A DNA stretch of 64,000 nt from Longilinea arvoryzae. GTDB lineage: Bacteria > Chloroflexota > Anaerolineae > Anaerolineales > Anaerolineaceae. The stretch covers positions 618,450-682,449 of the forward strand of contig NZ_DF967972.1 of the NCBI RefSeq assembly GCF_001050235.1, read 5' to 3'. The notes below the pieces were generated by a model. It searched no databases, was not told where the DNA came from, and saw only the letters and a program-made list of their open reading frames with translations. Numbering within the stretch: the first letter of the stretch is position 1; each line of letters opens with the position of its first letter. Positions 25,596 through 33,818 of this stretch are shown here, one piece after another. A program made the translations under genes and the position numbers.

Positions 25596-25826
25596 TCAAT
25601 CAAGATCACGGATTTCTCGAATAATCCGTAATGCTTCTTTGACTATGTGAATCGCTAGAGGATTCTGTTTGATCGGTATAGGAAATCGCCGGTAACCAGG
25701 CTTTTTATACTGTACATGGTCTCCTTCTTGACCCTTGTTTTCGAAACCGTATTCTTCAAGTAATTCCATCAATTGCTTTGGAGTGACATTCGAAGGGTTA
25801 CGCTTTATTCGTTCATAAAGATCCAT
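25596..25826 (-). CDS. hicA: HicA-family mRNA interferase toxin
   Basis: A 76-residue protein of the HicA (YcfA) double-stranded-RNA-binding fold. VTPKQLMELLEEYGFE leads to the active-site region GDHVQYKKPGYRRFPIP with the expected histidine, followed by the C-terminal helix VKEALRIIREI. HicA toxins cleave mRNA and stop growth when not bound by HicB. The toxin gene comes first, as in many hicAB loci. A promoter with internal repeats lies directly upstream (25839-25867), leaving a very short 5' leader. Confidence 0.9.
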   Translation of the reverse strand: MDLYERIKRNPSNVTPKQLMELLEEYGFENKGQEGDHVQYKKPGYRRFPIPIKQNPLAIHIVKEALRIIREIRDLD

Positions 25827-25838
25827 GTCGGCCTCGTT

Positions 25839-25867
25839 ATAGTACCATATACAGTACCAATTGTCAA
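25839..25867 (-). promoter_or_regulatory. hicA promoter with candidate HicB operator
   Basis: On the minus strand TTGACA (25862-25867), a 17-base spacer and TACTAT (25839-25844). The spacer and -10 hold two direct copies of TGGTACTRTA offset by 12 bases, a plausible site for autorepression by the ribbon-helix-helix part of HicB. Confidence 0.75.
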
Positions 25868-26439
25868 CTGTCTTTTACGAGTTGATAAGTTTTGGCTTTT
25901 GAATTTTGACAATGTTGTTGTTCATTGAGATCGTTTTGAAATTACATTTGACTCATGTAGGAGGAAAAAGAACTTTCTAGATTTTCTTCATTCAATAGGT
26001 GTTATCAATCCCAACATGCTCCATAGCATTATAATGAGCTTTGTGATATTCTCGGTCACCACACGACTAAAATTTCACTACTGATATGATAAAAACAGCA
26101 ATAATTGATTCCGCTTACCGGAGGTTGATTATAGACATGAATGGAATCCTTCGATTCTGCGAATAAAAGGTTGTGAAAGAACATCTGGTTTGTTCAGGCG
26201 TATGATCGATCTGACTTTTCATGATATTTTGTTATTATCGATTTTTTTCCCGAATTCATCCCCTTTTATTTCCAGAGAGAATAATTGTTAAGGAGTTACT
26301 TTCATGTAATCAATGTTAAAAGGACACATTAAAAGTGTACATGTTGATAAAAAATGCGTCAAATACAAAGAAGTAATTTCTTGATCTTCGAATTTTAGAT
26401 TTTCATAGTTTTTAAATAAGGTGTAAGAATACTCCACAC
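25868..26439. other. AT-rich region without genes
   Basis: About 570 bp of clearly AT-rich DNA upstream of hicA and downstream of the methyltransferase gene. I see no ORF with coding character, no tRNA, no terminal repeats and no transposase remnant. It forms the right part of the AT-rich island with the hic operon. Confidence 0.6.
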
Positions 26440-27189
26440 TCAGCCTTTCTTCCACACCTCGTAGTGCCCCAGCCTTCCCCCCTGGCCGTCCGACTCGTAC
26501 GTCTCAACAACCTTAAAGCCAGTCAGTTCCGCCAGCCGCCCCAGTTCCTCCGGCGTGAAGCGGTGCACGTACCTGAGGCCGACCTGTTCCGGCTGTCCGG
26601 GCAGGGCATAGCGCCAGTCCAGCAGCGTATCCCCCTCGTCCACGTCAGCGTCCACCAGCCCGATGCGCTCCCAGGGCTGGACGCGCGCCAACAGCTTGGG
26701 ACTGTGCTGGAACTGCCAGTTGGAGTGGATGAACAGCCCGCCCTCCGGCATCAGCCCGCGCACCTGCCGGATGACTGCCACGCGCAAGGCTTCCCCGGGA
26801 AGGTGGTGCAGCGCCGCGAAGCACAGCACGCCGTTGAAAGGTCCTGCGCAGGCCTTCGACCAGTCGCCGGCCAGATCGCCGGGCTCGTAACGGATCTCCA
26901 GCTCCGGCGTCGACAGTCCCTGCGTCTCGCGGCGCGCCTCATCCAGCAGCGCCTCGCTAGAGTCGATGCCCAGGTACAGCCCCTGCCGCCCGCTCGCGGC
27001 CCATTCCACGCCCAGCGCGCCCGATCCGCAGCCCAGGTCCAGCCAACGGCCGCTGTGTGGCACCCATTCGGTCAGCGCGCGGCGCACGCCGGGCTGAATC
27101 CGGAGTCTAGTCTTTGCGAACGCGGGACCAAAATTCTGGTAGAATTTTAAATTAAGGGATAGCAGGCGGGCGATCGTGTCGGGTTTCAT
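26440..27189 (-). CDS. SAM-dependent methyltransferase, Trm9/ALKBH8-like
   Basis: A 249-residue class I methyltransferase. The SAM motif is WLDLGCGSGALGVEWA, followed by GIDSS and CFAALHHLPG as motif IV. The N-terminal FYQNFGPAFAKTRLRIQPGV resembles the start of Trm9/ALKBH8-type tRNA wobble-uridine methyltransferases, but the bacterial relatives have no proven substrate. GC content is back to the window average. It is a single gene on the minus strand. Confidence 0.82.
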   Translation of the reverse strand: MKPDTIARLLSLNLKFYQNFGPAFAKTRLRIQPGVRRALTEWVPHSGRWLDLGCGSGALGVEWAASGRQGLYLGIDSSEALLDEARRETQGLSTPELEIRYEPGDLAGDWSKACAGPFNGVLCFAALHHLPGEALRVAVIRQVRGLMPEGGLFIHSNWQFQHSPKLLARVQPWERIGLVDADVDEGDTLLDWRYALPGQPEQVGLRYVHRFTPEELGRLAELTGFKVVETYESDGQGGRLGHYEVWKKG

Positions 27190-27423
27190 GGTGTTTGACG
27201 GGAAGGTGTGCTGTGGTTGGAAGTGTTTCGCTGTAATGTGTCAATGAGTGATGGGTAATGTGTGATTTGTAATGAGTGAAGAGGAATGAGGAATTAGAAA
27301 TTTATAAGCTTTTCCCTCATCACTCTGAACTCAGACCTCATTACTCATAACGGGTTTGTTATTTCCGCGGCCTCCGCGCCGCGTCCTCTTCCTCAGTTTA
27401 TCATACTCCCCATGGGAGGCGTT
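27190..27423. repeat. Spacer of the GAGTGATGAG / CTGAACTCAGA repeat family
   Basis: From about 27238 to 27352 the left half is rich in GAGTGATG, GAGTGAAGAG and GAATGAG, and the right half in CATCACTCTGAACTCAGACC and CATTACTCATAAC. The halves are roughly complementary. Similar blocks occur in many other gaps of this window. Confidence 0.65.
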
Positions 27424-28449
27424 ATGGCTTCGGAATACTCCATCGAGACCGAAGGACTCGGTCGCGTCTATAAATTGCGTGAAAACAAGAAGAAGGATCA
27501 GCCCAAAGAGCTGATTGCCCTGAGCGATGTCAATTTACGCGTGCGCCGCGGCGAGCTGTTCGGCCTGCTGGGCCCCAACGGCGCTGGCAAGACCACGCTG
27601 ATCAAGATCCTCACCACGCTGCTGGCGCCCTCCACCGGCTGGGCGCGCGTGGCCGGCTTCGACGTGCTGCGCGAGACGGTCAAAGTCCGCCCTTGCATCA
27701 ACATGGTCTCCGGCGGTGAATCCTCCGGTTACGGCCTGCTGACCGTGCGCGAGAATCTGTGGATGTTCACCCAGTTCTACGGCATCCCTTCGGCGCTGGC
27801 CTATCAGCGCATCGACGCGCTGCTGGCTACCTTCGGGTTGGCCGACCGCGCCAAGACGAAATCCTCCGACCTCTCGACCGGCCTGCGGCAGAAGATGAAC
27901 ATCATCCGCGGCCTGATGACCGATCCCGAGGTGCTCTTTCTCGACGAACCCACCCTGGGACTGGATGTAGGCGCATCCCGCGACGTGCGCAACTTCGTGC
28001 GCCGCTGGGTGGACGAGAACCCGGCCCGCACCCTGCTGCTGACCACGCACTACATGGTCGAAGCGGATGAGCTGTGCGATCGGGTGGCCATCATCAACAA
28101 GGGGCGCGTGCTGGCCTGCGACACGCCGGCCGCATTGAAGCGCCAACTGCAAAAAGAATCCATCTTCAACCTGGACGTCAGCCCGCTGAACGGGCTGGGC
28201 ACGGCGCCTTTCGAGGCGCTGCCGGGTGTGCGCAAGGTGCTGCATACCCGGGCGGACGGCTACTCGCAGGTGCAGTTCTACCTGGCCGAGGAAGCTGCCC
28301 TGGCCGGTGTGGTGGAGACGCTCACCCGCAACAGCATCCGCATTCTCAACCTGCAAAAGCGCGAGCCGACCCTGGAGGATGTGTTCGTCACGCTGGTCGG
28401 GCGCAGTATGTCCGACGAGGAGAAAAACGCCAATGGAAACCCCGATTGA
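27424..28449 (+). CDS. ABC transporter ATPase (ABC-2 exporter)
   Basis: A 341-residue ATPase. Walker A is GPNGAGKTT, the signature is a variant LSTGLRQK instead of LSGGQ, Walker B is VLFLDEPTLGLD and the switch His lies in LLTTHYM. A C-terminal extension after about residue 235 resembles that of drug and polysaccharide exporters. It powers the two membrane proteins encoded directly downstream. The ATG at 27424 follows GGGAGGCGTT. The last 17 bases overlap the first permease gene in another frame. Confidence 0.93.
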   Translation: MASEYSIETEGLGRVYKLRENKKKDQPKELIALSDVNLRVRRGELFGLLGPNGAGKTTLIKILTTLLAPSTGWARVAGFDVLRETVKVRPCINMVSGGESSGYGLLTVRENLWMFTQFYGIPSALAYQRIDALLATFGLADRAKTKSSDLSTGLRQKMNIIRGLMTDPEVLFLDEPTLGLDVGASRDVRNFVRRWVDENPARTLLLTTHYMVEADELCDRVAIINKGRVLACDTPAALKRQLQKESIFNLDVSPLNGLGTAPFEALPGVRKVLHTRADGYSQVQFYLAEEAALAGVVETLTRNSIRILNLQKREPTLEDVFVTLVGRSMSDEEKNANGNPD

Positions 28450-29269
28450 GAAAAACACCGGTTGGCGGCTGTTTATTCAAACCATTCTCGGGCGCGCTTA
28501 CCCGCGTGTGATCGGCCTGCAGCGCGAGAAATCCTGGCTGTTCTTCGATTCCTTTCTGCCGCTGCTCTCGGTGGCCGCCTACGTGTTCGTCTACCGCGCC
28601 ATCGGCGCTCCGGAGGAATATGTCGGTTTTGTCATTGTGGGCGGCGCGATGACCGCCTTCTGGATGAACATCCTGTGGAGCATGTCCAGCCAGCTCTACT
28701 GGGAAAAAGAAACCGGCAACCTGGCCCTGTACATCCTCTCACCCGCCAACCTGATGGCCATCCTGCTGGGCATGGCCATCGGCGGGCTGGTGGCCACGGC
28801 GGTGCGCGCCGGAGCCATCATCCTGGTGGGCAGCCTGATCTTCCATGTGCAGTACGCCGTTGGCAACCTGTTTCAACTGCTGGCCGTGTTCCTGCTTTCG
28901 ATGACGGCGCTCTACGGCATGGGCATGATGACCTCGTCGATCTTCCTGCTGCTCTCGCGCGAGGCCTGGCACATTGCCAACCTGGCCCAGGAACCGGTCT
29001 ACCTGGTTTCGGGCTTCTACTTTCCGATCAAGAGCTTCAACTTCTGGGTGGCGGCGGCCGCTTCGATCATCCCGCTCACCCTGGGATTGGACGCCATGCG
29101 CCAGTTGGTCTTCCCTTCCGGCCCGCTGCTGGGCTTCGTGAGCGTGAACGTGGAGATCGGGGTGCTGATTGCCCTGAGCGTGATCTTCCTGGTGGGCGCG
29201 CGCCTGCTGCTTGAAAAGATGGAACGGCTGGCCATCCGCGAAGGCCGCCTGACAGAAAGCCGGAGGTGA
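28433..29269 (+). CDS. ABC-2 type permease 1
   Basis: A 278-residue membrane protein with about six transmembrane segments after a short cytoplasmic N-terminus. Its ABC-2 landmarks include YWEKETGNLALYILSPANLM after the second segment. The start at 28433 lies inside the ATPase gene, and the ORF can be extended further upstream only by reading through that gene, so the overlap start is preferred. It forms the membrane channel together with the next gene. The exported substrate is unknown. Confidence 0.9.
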   Translation: METPIEKNTGWRLFIQTILGRAYPRVIGLQREKSWLFFDSFLPLLSVAAYVFVYRAIGAPEEYVGFVIVGGAMTAFWMNILWSMSSQLYWEKETGNLALYILSPANLMAILLGMAIGGLVATAVRAGAIILVGSLIFHVQYAVGNLFQLLAVFLLSMTALYGMGMMTSSIFLLLSREAWHIANLAQEPVYLVSGFYFPIKSFNFWVAAAASIIPLTLGLDAMRQLVFPSGPLLGFVSVNVEIGVLIALSVIFLVGARLLLEKMERLAIREGRLTESRR

Positions 29270-29272
29270 GGC

Positions 29273-30115
29273 ATGGGACTGCGTTCCTTTCGCATGGCTT
29301 CCTGGCTGGGCTGGAAGATCGAGTCCAACTGGACCGATCCCTTCCTGTTCGCCATCTACTCGATCATCAAACCGCTCTCCGGGGCGGCCATCCTGGTGGT
29401 GATGTACAGCGTCATCACCAACGGCAATTTCAGCGACCCACTCTTCCCGTACATCTACCTGGGCAACGCCTTCTACATGTACGTCGGCGCGGTCATGACC
29501 GGTGTCTCGTGGGCGGTGCTGGACGACCGCGAGCACTATAAGACCCTCAAATACATCTACGTGGCGCCGGTGCATATTCCCTCTTATCTCATGGGACGCG
29601 GCGTGGCGCGCTTCATCACCGGCACCTTCTCGGTGGTCATCACCATTGTCTTCGGCGTATTATTCCTGCACGTGCCCATCGATCTGGCCCATGTGGACTG
29701 GCTGCTGTTCATCGTCAGCCTGCTGTTGGGCGTGGTGATGTTGGCCTTGATGGGTTTGCTGCTGGCCGGTGTGACGCTGGTGGTGGCGCGCCATTCCGAC
29801 TACCTGGGGGATGGCGTGGCCGGAGCGCTGTACCTGTTCAGCGGCGCGATCTTCCCGCTGGACGTGCTGCCAGCCTGGTTGCGCCCGTTCGGTTTTGCCC
29901 TGCCGGTGACCTACTGGCTGGAACTGCTGCGCCGTTCGCTGGTCGGTTCGGTGGCGCAGGCTTTTCCAACCCTGGCCGGCTTCAGCAACCTGCAACTGCT
30001 CGGCATTCTGGCCGGTCTGACGCTGCTGACCGGCGTGCTGGCGGTTTTTGCCTTCCGCTGGTGCGACTGGCAGGCCCGCGAGCGCGGCTACATCGACCGC
30101 ACGACGAATTATTGA
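29273..30115 (+). CDS. ABC-2 type permease 2
   Basis: A 280-residue membrane protein with about six transmembrane segments. DDREHYKTLKYIYVAPVHIP corresponds to the coupling region also seen in permease 1, and GALYLFSGAIFPLDVLPAWL is typical of the last ABC-2 segments. It begins 3 bases after permease 1. GGAGGTGAGGC before the ATG is a good ribosome-binding site. The two permeases and the ATPase form one operon. Confidence 0.92.
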   Translation: MGLRSFRMASWLGWKIESNWTDPFLFAIYSIIKPLSGAAILVVMYSVITNGNFSDPLFPYIYLGNAFYMYVGAVMTGVSWAVLDDREHYKTLKYIYVAPVHIPSYLMGRGVARFITGTFSVVITIVFGVLFLHVPIDLAHVDWLLFIVSLLLGVVMLALMGLLLAGVTLVVARHSDYLGDGVAGALYLFSGAIFPLDVLPAWLRPFGFALPVTYWLELLRRSLVGSVAQAFPTLAGFSNLQLLGILAGLTLLTGVLAVFAFRWCDWQARERGYIDRTTNY

Positions 30116-30251
30116 GAGGAGTGTGAGGAGTGATGCGTGATGAGTGAATTCGGTATTCGTTGAATAGGTATTCGTGAACGATTCATGCCGAATTCTTCCC
30201 TCAGAACTCGGAACTCATCACCTCAGAACTCTGAACGCATCCCCTCAGAAC
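30116..30251. repeat. Intergenic repeat block after the ABC-2 operon
   Basis: The gap consists of GAGTGTGAGGAGTGATGCGTG on the left, GAATTCGGTATTCGTTGAAT in the centre and three CTCAGAACTC motifs on the right. The halves can pair imperfectly between the convergent operon and membrane protein gene. Confidence 0.65.
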
Positions 30252-31802
30252 TCATCGACGCAGAACAGTCGGCGCGTTTCTGAACGCGCTGATTTGAGTT
30301 CCCGCATCCGGCGATAACTTCATTACGCCCGGCGGCAGGTTGACATACAGCATGCCTGCGCCGGATCTAGCCGGGAGAACAATTTTCCCCTGGATGGTAA
30401 ATTCCGGCTTCTCCTGGGCGAGATGTTCCAGGTGAGATTCATCGGCCAGAATCTTGCGCACGTTGCCCTGCGAATCGATGAAAAGATACGGCTGGTAACC
30501 TTTCAGGCAGGTCTTGCAGTACAACTCGCGCCCCAGGCTGCGCTCGGCGAACACTTCGGGATCCGGGTTGTAGAGTGCCGGATCCTGCTCGACGACCCAG
30601 CGCGCCAGGGGCGAGAAATTCATATAGGATACCGGTCCCATGGCCAGCAGGAGGACTGCCTGTGTCAAAACCGCCGCAGCCGCCAGCCCGCGGCCGGTCG
30701 GTCGGCGCATGGGCAGCCAATCGCTGAACAGGTAGAAGATCAGGGGCAAATGCCAGACCGCGTAGCGGTTCAGGCCGGCCGCGCCGTGATTCCAGTTGGC
30801 GGTTTGCAGGCAGGCGAGGGACATCGCCAGCAGCACCGGCGCCAGCCCGAGCGCAGGACTGATCTTCCGGCGCTGGAGGGTGATGATCAGGAGGACGAAG
30901 ACCGTGCACAGCGCCACGGGAATATAGGGCAGCATGCCCATGTTCAAATCCAGGTACAGATCCGCCAGGCGCGTGAGAGAGGCCAGCCTGGGGTCGGCCA
31001 TGCCGGTTCGCAGAATCAGGTTGGGCGTGCCGAAATGAAGGTAGTAGAACAGCATGGGCGTCACTGCCGGCGCACCCGCCAGGCAGACCCCGATGGCCTT
31101 ACGCAGGCGAAAGTTCCGGCGCATTTCCCATAGATGGATGAGTATGAAGAAGCCGGCCAGGAAGATCAGGGGTGGGTTCTGCGTGGCCGCCAGCGCGGCG
31201 AACACCGTCGCGGCCGTCCAATTCCGCCGGCTGAAACAGACCAATGAAATGGTAACCAGCGCGAAGCTCCACGCTTCGGGATGCGTCCAGCTCAGGTAGA
31301 AGAAGGCCGGGTTGAACGCGGACAGGCCGAGAAAGGTCAGCTTTTGCGCCCGGCTGCCACGAAAGAACCCGGCGATGCTCCACAGCGCGGCCAGGTAGAA
31401 GAGCACGTTCGTCCACGCGAAGGCGCTAAGCCGGTCAGCGCCGGTCCAGCGCAGCAGCATCTGCGCGGGCAGCGTTGTGAATGAATACAGCCAGAAATGG
31501 TAGGAATAAAGCTCCCCGGTGTTGGAAGGAAAATAGCCAAAGGGTTGGTCGGAGAGCGCTTCCTGAAAATCCCGCTCGAAGGACGTTCGCGCGGCTTCGA
31601 TATCCTCCGAACGTAGATCCGGGCTGAGGTGATTTGCGAAGGATTCGGCGGTAAGGTAGTATTCGCGCGCATCGCCGGTCAAAACCGGTTTCTGCCGGGA
31701 GATGTAGAGGATGCAGCCGATCGAAAAGGCGATCAGAATCAGCCGCAGCGTGCGTTCAAAACGCGAGGAATGTTCGAAGTATGACACGATCTGTTTTCCC
31801 AA
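30252..31802 (-). CDS. Multi-pass membrane protein, GT-C glycosyltransferase-like
   Basis: A 516-residue protein with roughly ten hydrophobic segments and an early outer loop with acidic residues (TGDAREYYLTAESF) in the place where GT-C enzymes such as PMT/ArnT carry their catalytic Asp. A soluble C-terminal portion (about 410-516) follows the last segment. This layout suggests a lipid-linked sugar transferase, but no specific family was recognised. The start is a TTG at 31802, with a GTG at 31787 as alternative. Confidence 0.6.
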   Translation of the reverse strand: MGKQIVSYFEHSSRFERTLRLILIAFSIGCILYISRQKPVLTGDAREYYLTAESFANHLSPDLRSEDIEAARTSFERDFQEALSDQPFGYFPSNTGELYSYHFWLYSFTTLPAQMLLRWTGADRLSAFAWTNVLFYLAALWSIAGFFRGSRAQKLTFLGLSAFNPAFFYLSWTHPEAWSFALVTISLVCFSRRNWTAATVFAALAATQNPPLIFLAGFFILIHLWEMRRNFRLRKAIGVCLAGAPAVTPMLFYYLHFGTPNLILRTGMADPRLASLTRLADLYLDLNMGMLPYIPVALCTVFVLLIITLQRRKISPALGLAPVLLAMSLACLQTANWNHGAAGLNRYAVWHLPLIFYLFSDWLPMRRPTGRGLAAAAVLTQAVLLLAMGPVSYMNFSPLARWVVEQDPALYNPDPEVFAERSLGRELYCKTCLKGYQPYLFIDSQGNVRKILADESHLEHLAQEKPEFTIQGKIVLPARSGAGMLYVNLPPGVMKLSPDAGTQISAFRNAPTVLRR

Positions 31803-31997
31803 TCGAGGTGCAAGTATATCATCCCGGCCCGGGATGCGGCATCGATCGAGGGTTCACCCACCTGGGATGAGTGATAAAATGGGTGAAGCGTGAATCATAA
31901 ACCGTGACCTGGAATGCGGATGAGTCACTCATCACTCTTCACGTCTCACTCATCCCGCATCCCTCATCCCGCATCAACGAATACCTCTTCTTATCTT

Positions 31998-32867
31998 ATG
32001 AAACTGACAATTGCGCTTTCGCAAATCAATACCGTGCTGGGCAATGTACAGGCCAACCTTGAAAAGCACCTGGCCGTCATCGAAGAAGCCAGCGCAGGCG
32101 GCGCTGAACTGCTGGTCTTCCCTGAGCTGTCGTTGACCGGTTACGTGTTGCAGGACCTGGCGCCGACCGTTTCGCACCGCCCCACCCGCGACGACCCCAT
32201 CTTCCGCCCGCTGCTGGAAGCCAGCCGAAAACTGGACCTGGTGGTCGGCTTTGTGGACGAAGATATCCGCAACCGCTTCTTCATTTCGGCGGCCTACCTT
32301 TCACAGGGCGAGGTGCTGCACGTGCACCACAAGGTCTACCTGCCCACGTACGGTCTGTTCGATGAGGGACGCTTCTTCGCCCTGGGCGAATCGGTGCAGG
32401 CCTTCGATACCCGCTTCGGCCGGGTGGGTCTGTTGATCTGCGAGGATTTCTGGCACGCTTCCCCGCCTTATCTGCTGTGGCTGGACGGCGCCGACCTGTT
32501 CCTGTTCACCTCGGCCTCGCCGGGCCGCGGGTTGACGAACGAAGCCCAGCTCGAATCGGCGCGTTGGGTCGATCAAATCACCCGCGCCTACGCCAGCCTG
32601 TTCACCTCGTTCGTGGCGCACAGCAACCGCGTCGGATATGAGGACGGGCTGAACTTCTGGGGCGGTTCGGCGCTCTACGACCCGAACGGCAACCAGTTGG
32701 CCTGCGGGCCTTTCCACAAAGAAGACCTCACGTTCGGTGAGATCGATCTCAACCAGCTGCACCGCACCCGCGCGCGCCTGCCGATGCTGCGCGACGAACG
32801 CACCGCGCTGGTGCAGCGCGAGATGAACCGCATTCTGGCCGACGGCGAACGTACTTCAGGGCGCTAG
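31998..32867 (+). CDS. Nitrilase-superfamily amidase, probable glutaminase subunit of NAD synthetase
   Basis: A 289-residue carbon-nitrogen hydrolase with the E43-K112-C148 triad (VFPELSLTG, HHKVYLPTYG, LLICEDFWH). Its place directly before nadE, 12 bases apart, indicates that it releases ammonia from glutamine for NAD synthesis. In most bacteria this domain is fused to the synthetase. The ATG at 31998 is chosen because the upstream 28 codons are encoded by the CACTCATC/CATCCCGCATC intergenic repeat. Confidence 0.88.
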   Translation: MKLTIALSQINTVLGNVQANLEKHLAVIEEASAGGAELLVFPELSLTGYVLQDLAPTVSHRPTRDDPIFRPLLEASRKLDLVVGFVDEDIRNRFFISAAYLSQGEVLHVHHKVYLPTYGLFDEGRFFALGESVQAFDTRFGRVGLLICEDFWHASPPYLLWLDGADLFLFTSASPGRGLTNEAQLESARWVDQITRAYASLFTSFVAHSNRVGYEDGLNFWGGSALYDPNGNQLACGPFHKEDLTFGEIDLNQLHRTRARLPMLRDERTALVQREMNRILADGERTSGR

Positions 32868-32879
32868 GCGGAGGCAACC

Positions 32880-33707
32880 ATGATTGATGTAGACCTGAAC
32901 ATCCATACCGACCTGGTCCGCGGCATCCTGACGGGTTTCATCCGCAGCGAGCTGAACCGCATGGGCTTCACCAAAGCGGTCATCAACCTGTCCGGCGGCA
33001 TCGATTCGGCGCTTTCCTGCTATCTGGCGGCCGAAGCGCTGGGACCCCAGAACGTGCTGGCCATCCGCCTGCCGTATCGCACCTCCTCCCAGGATTCGCT
33101 CGACGACGCCCAAAAGGTGATCGATGCGCTGGGCGTGCAGTCGCTGACCTATGAAATCACCGGCATGGTCGAACCGCTCTTCCAGCAGTTTCCCGAGATG
33201 AGCAACACGCGCAAGGGCAACAGCATGGCGCGGGCGCGCATGATCGTGCTCTACGACCAGAGCGAAGCCTTCCACGGACTGGCCATCGGCACCGGCAACA
33301 AGACCGAAATCCTGCTGGGCTACACCACCCTGTACGGCGATTCGGCCTGCGCCATCAACCCGATCGGCGATCTGTATAAGACGCAGGTGCGTCAGTTCTC
33401 CCGCGATTTGGGGCTGCCGGATTCGATCCTCGCCAAGGCTCCTTCCGCTGACCTGTGGCTGGGCCAGACCGACGAGGGCGAGCTGGGCTTTACCTACGCC
33501 GAGGTGGACCGGCTGCTCTACCTGATGGTCGACCAGCGCTACACCCCGCAGGAAGCCGTGGAAGCCGGTTTCGCCGAACCCTTCGTTAACGCCGTGGTCG
33601 AGCGCATCCGCCGCAACCAATTCAAACGCATGCTGCCGCCCATCGCCAAGCTCTCCAACCGCACGATTGGATATGACTTTTTGTATTTGCGGGATTGGGG
33701 TACATAA
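32880..33707 (+). CDS. nadE: NAD+ synthase
   Basis: A 275-residue ATP pyrophosphatase that amidates nicotinic acid adenine dinucleotide to NAD+. The P-loop is SGGIDS (38-43). GTGNKTEILLGY and the later KAPSADLWLGQTDE are the usual substrate-binding and flexible loop segments. GGAGG precedes the ATG. The upstream amidase gene suggests a two-subunit, glutamine-using enzyme. Confidence 0.96.
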   Translation: MIDVDLNIHTDLVRGILTGFIRSELNRMGFTKAVINLSGGIDSALSCYLAAEALGPQNVLAIRLPYRTSSQDSLDDAQKVIDALGVQSLTYEITGMVEPLFQQFPEMSNTRKGNSMARARMIVLYDQSEAFHGLAIGTGNKTEILLGYTTLYGDSACAINPIGDLYKTQVRQFSRDLGLPDSILAKAPSADLWLGQTDEGELGFTYAEVDRLLYLMVDQRYTPQEAVEAGFAEPFVNAVVERIRRNQFKRMLPPIAKLSNRTIGYDFLYLRDWGT

Positions 33708-33818
33708 GAAGTTCAGAGTTATGAGTTATGAGTTATGCGGTATGAGGTTCTTTCCGCATAACTCATTGACGCAGAACTCTCCTTCATTCAGCATTCTTCA
33801 TTCACCATTCAGCATTCA
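33708..33818. repeat. Intergenic repeat block after nadE
   Basis: Three tandem GAGTTATGA-type heptads (about 33715-33737) are followed by CCGCATAACTCATTG and CATTCAGCATTC repeats. The first and second parts are complementary. It belongs to the dispersed intergenic family. Confidence 0.7.

Noticed and set aside
25868-26439. Possible tRNA or integrase remnant at the edge of the AT-rich island
   Set aside because: No cloverleaf, TTCRANYC T-loop or integrase-like ORF was found by eye.
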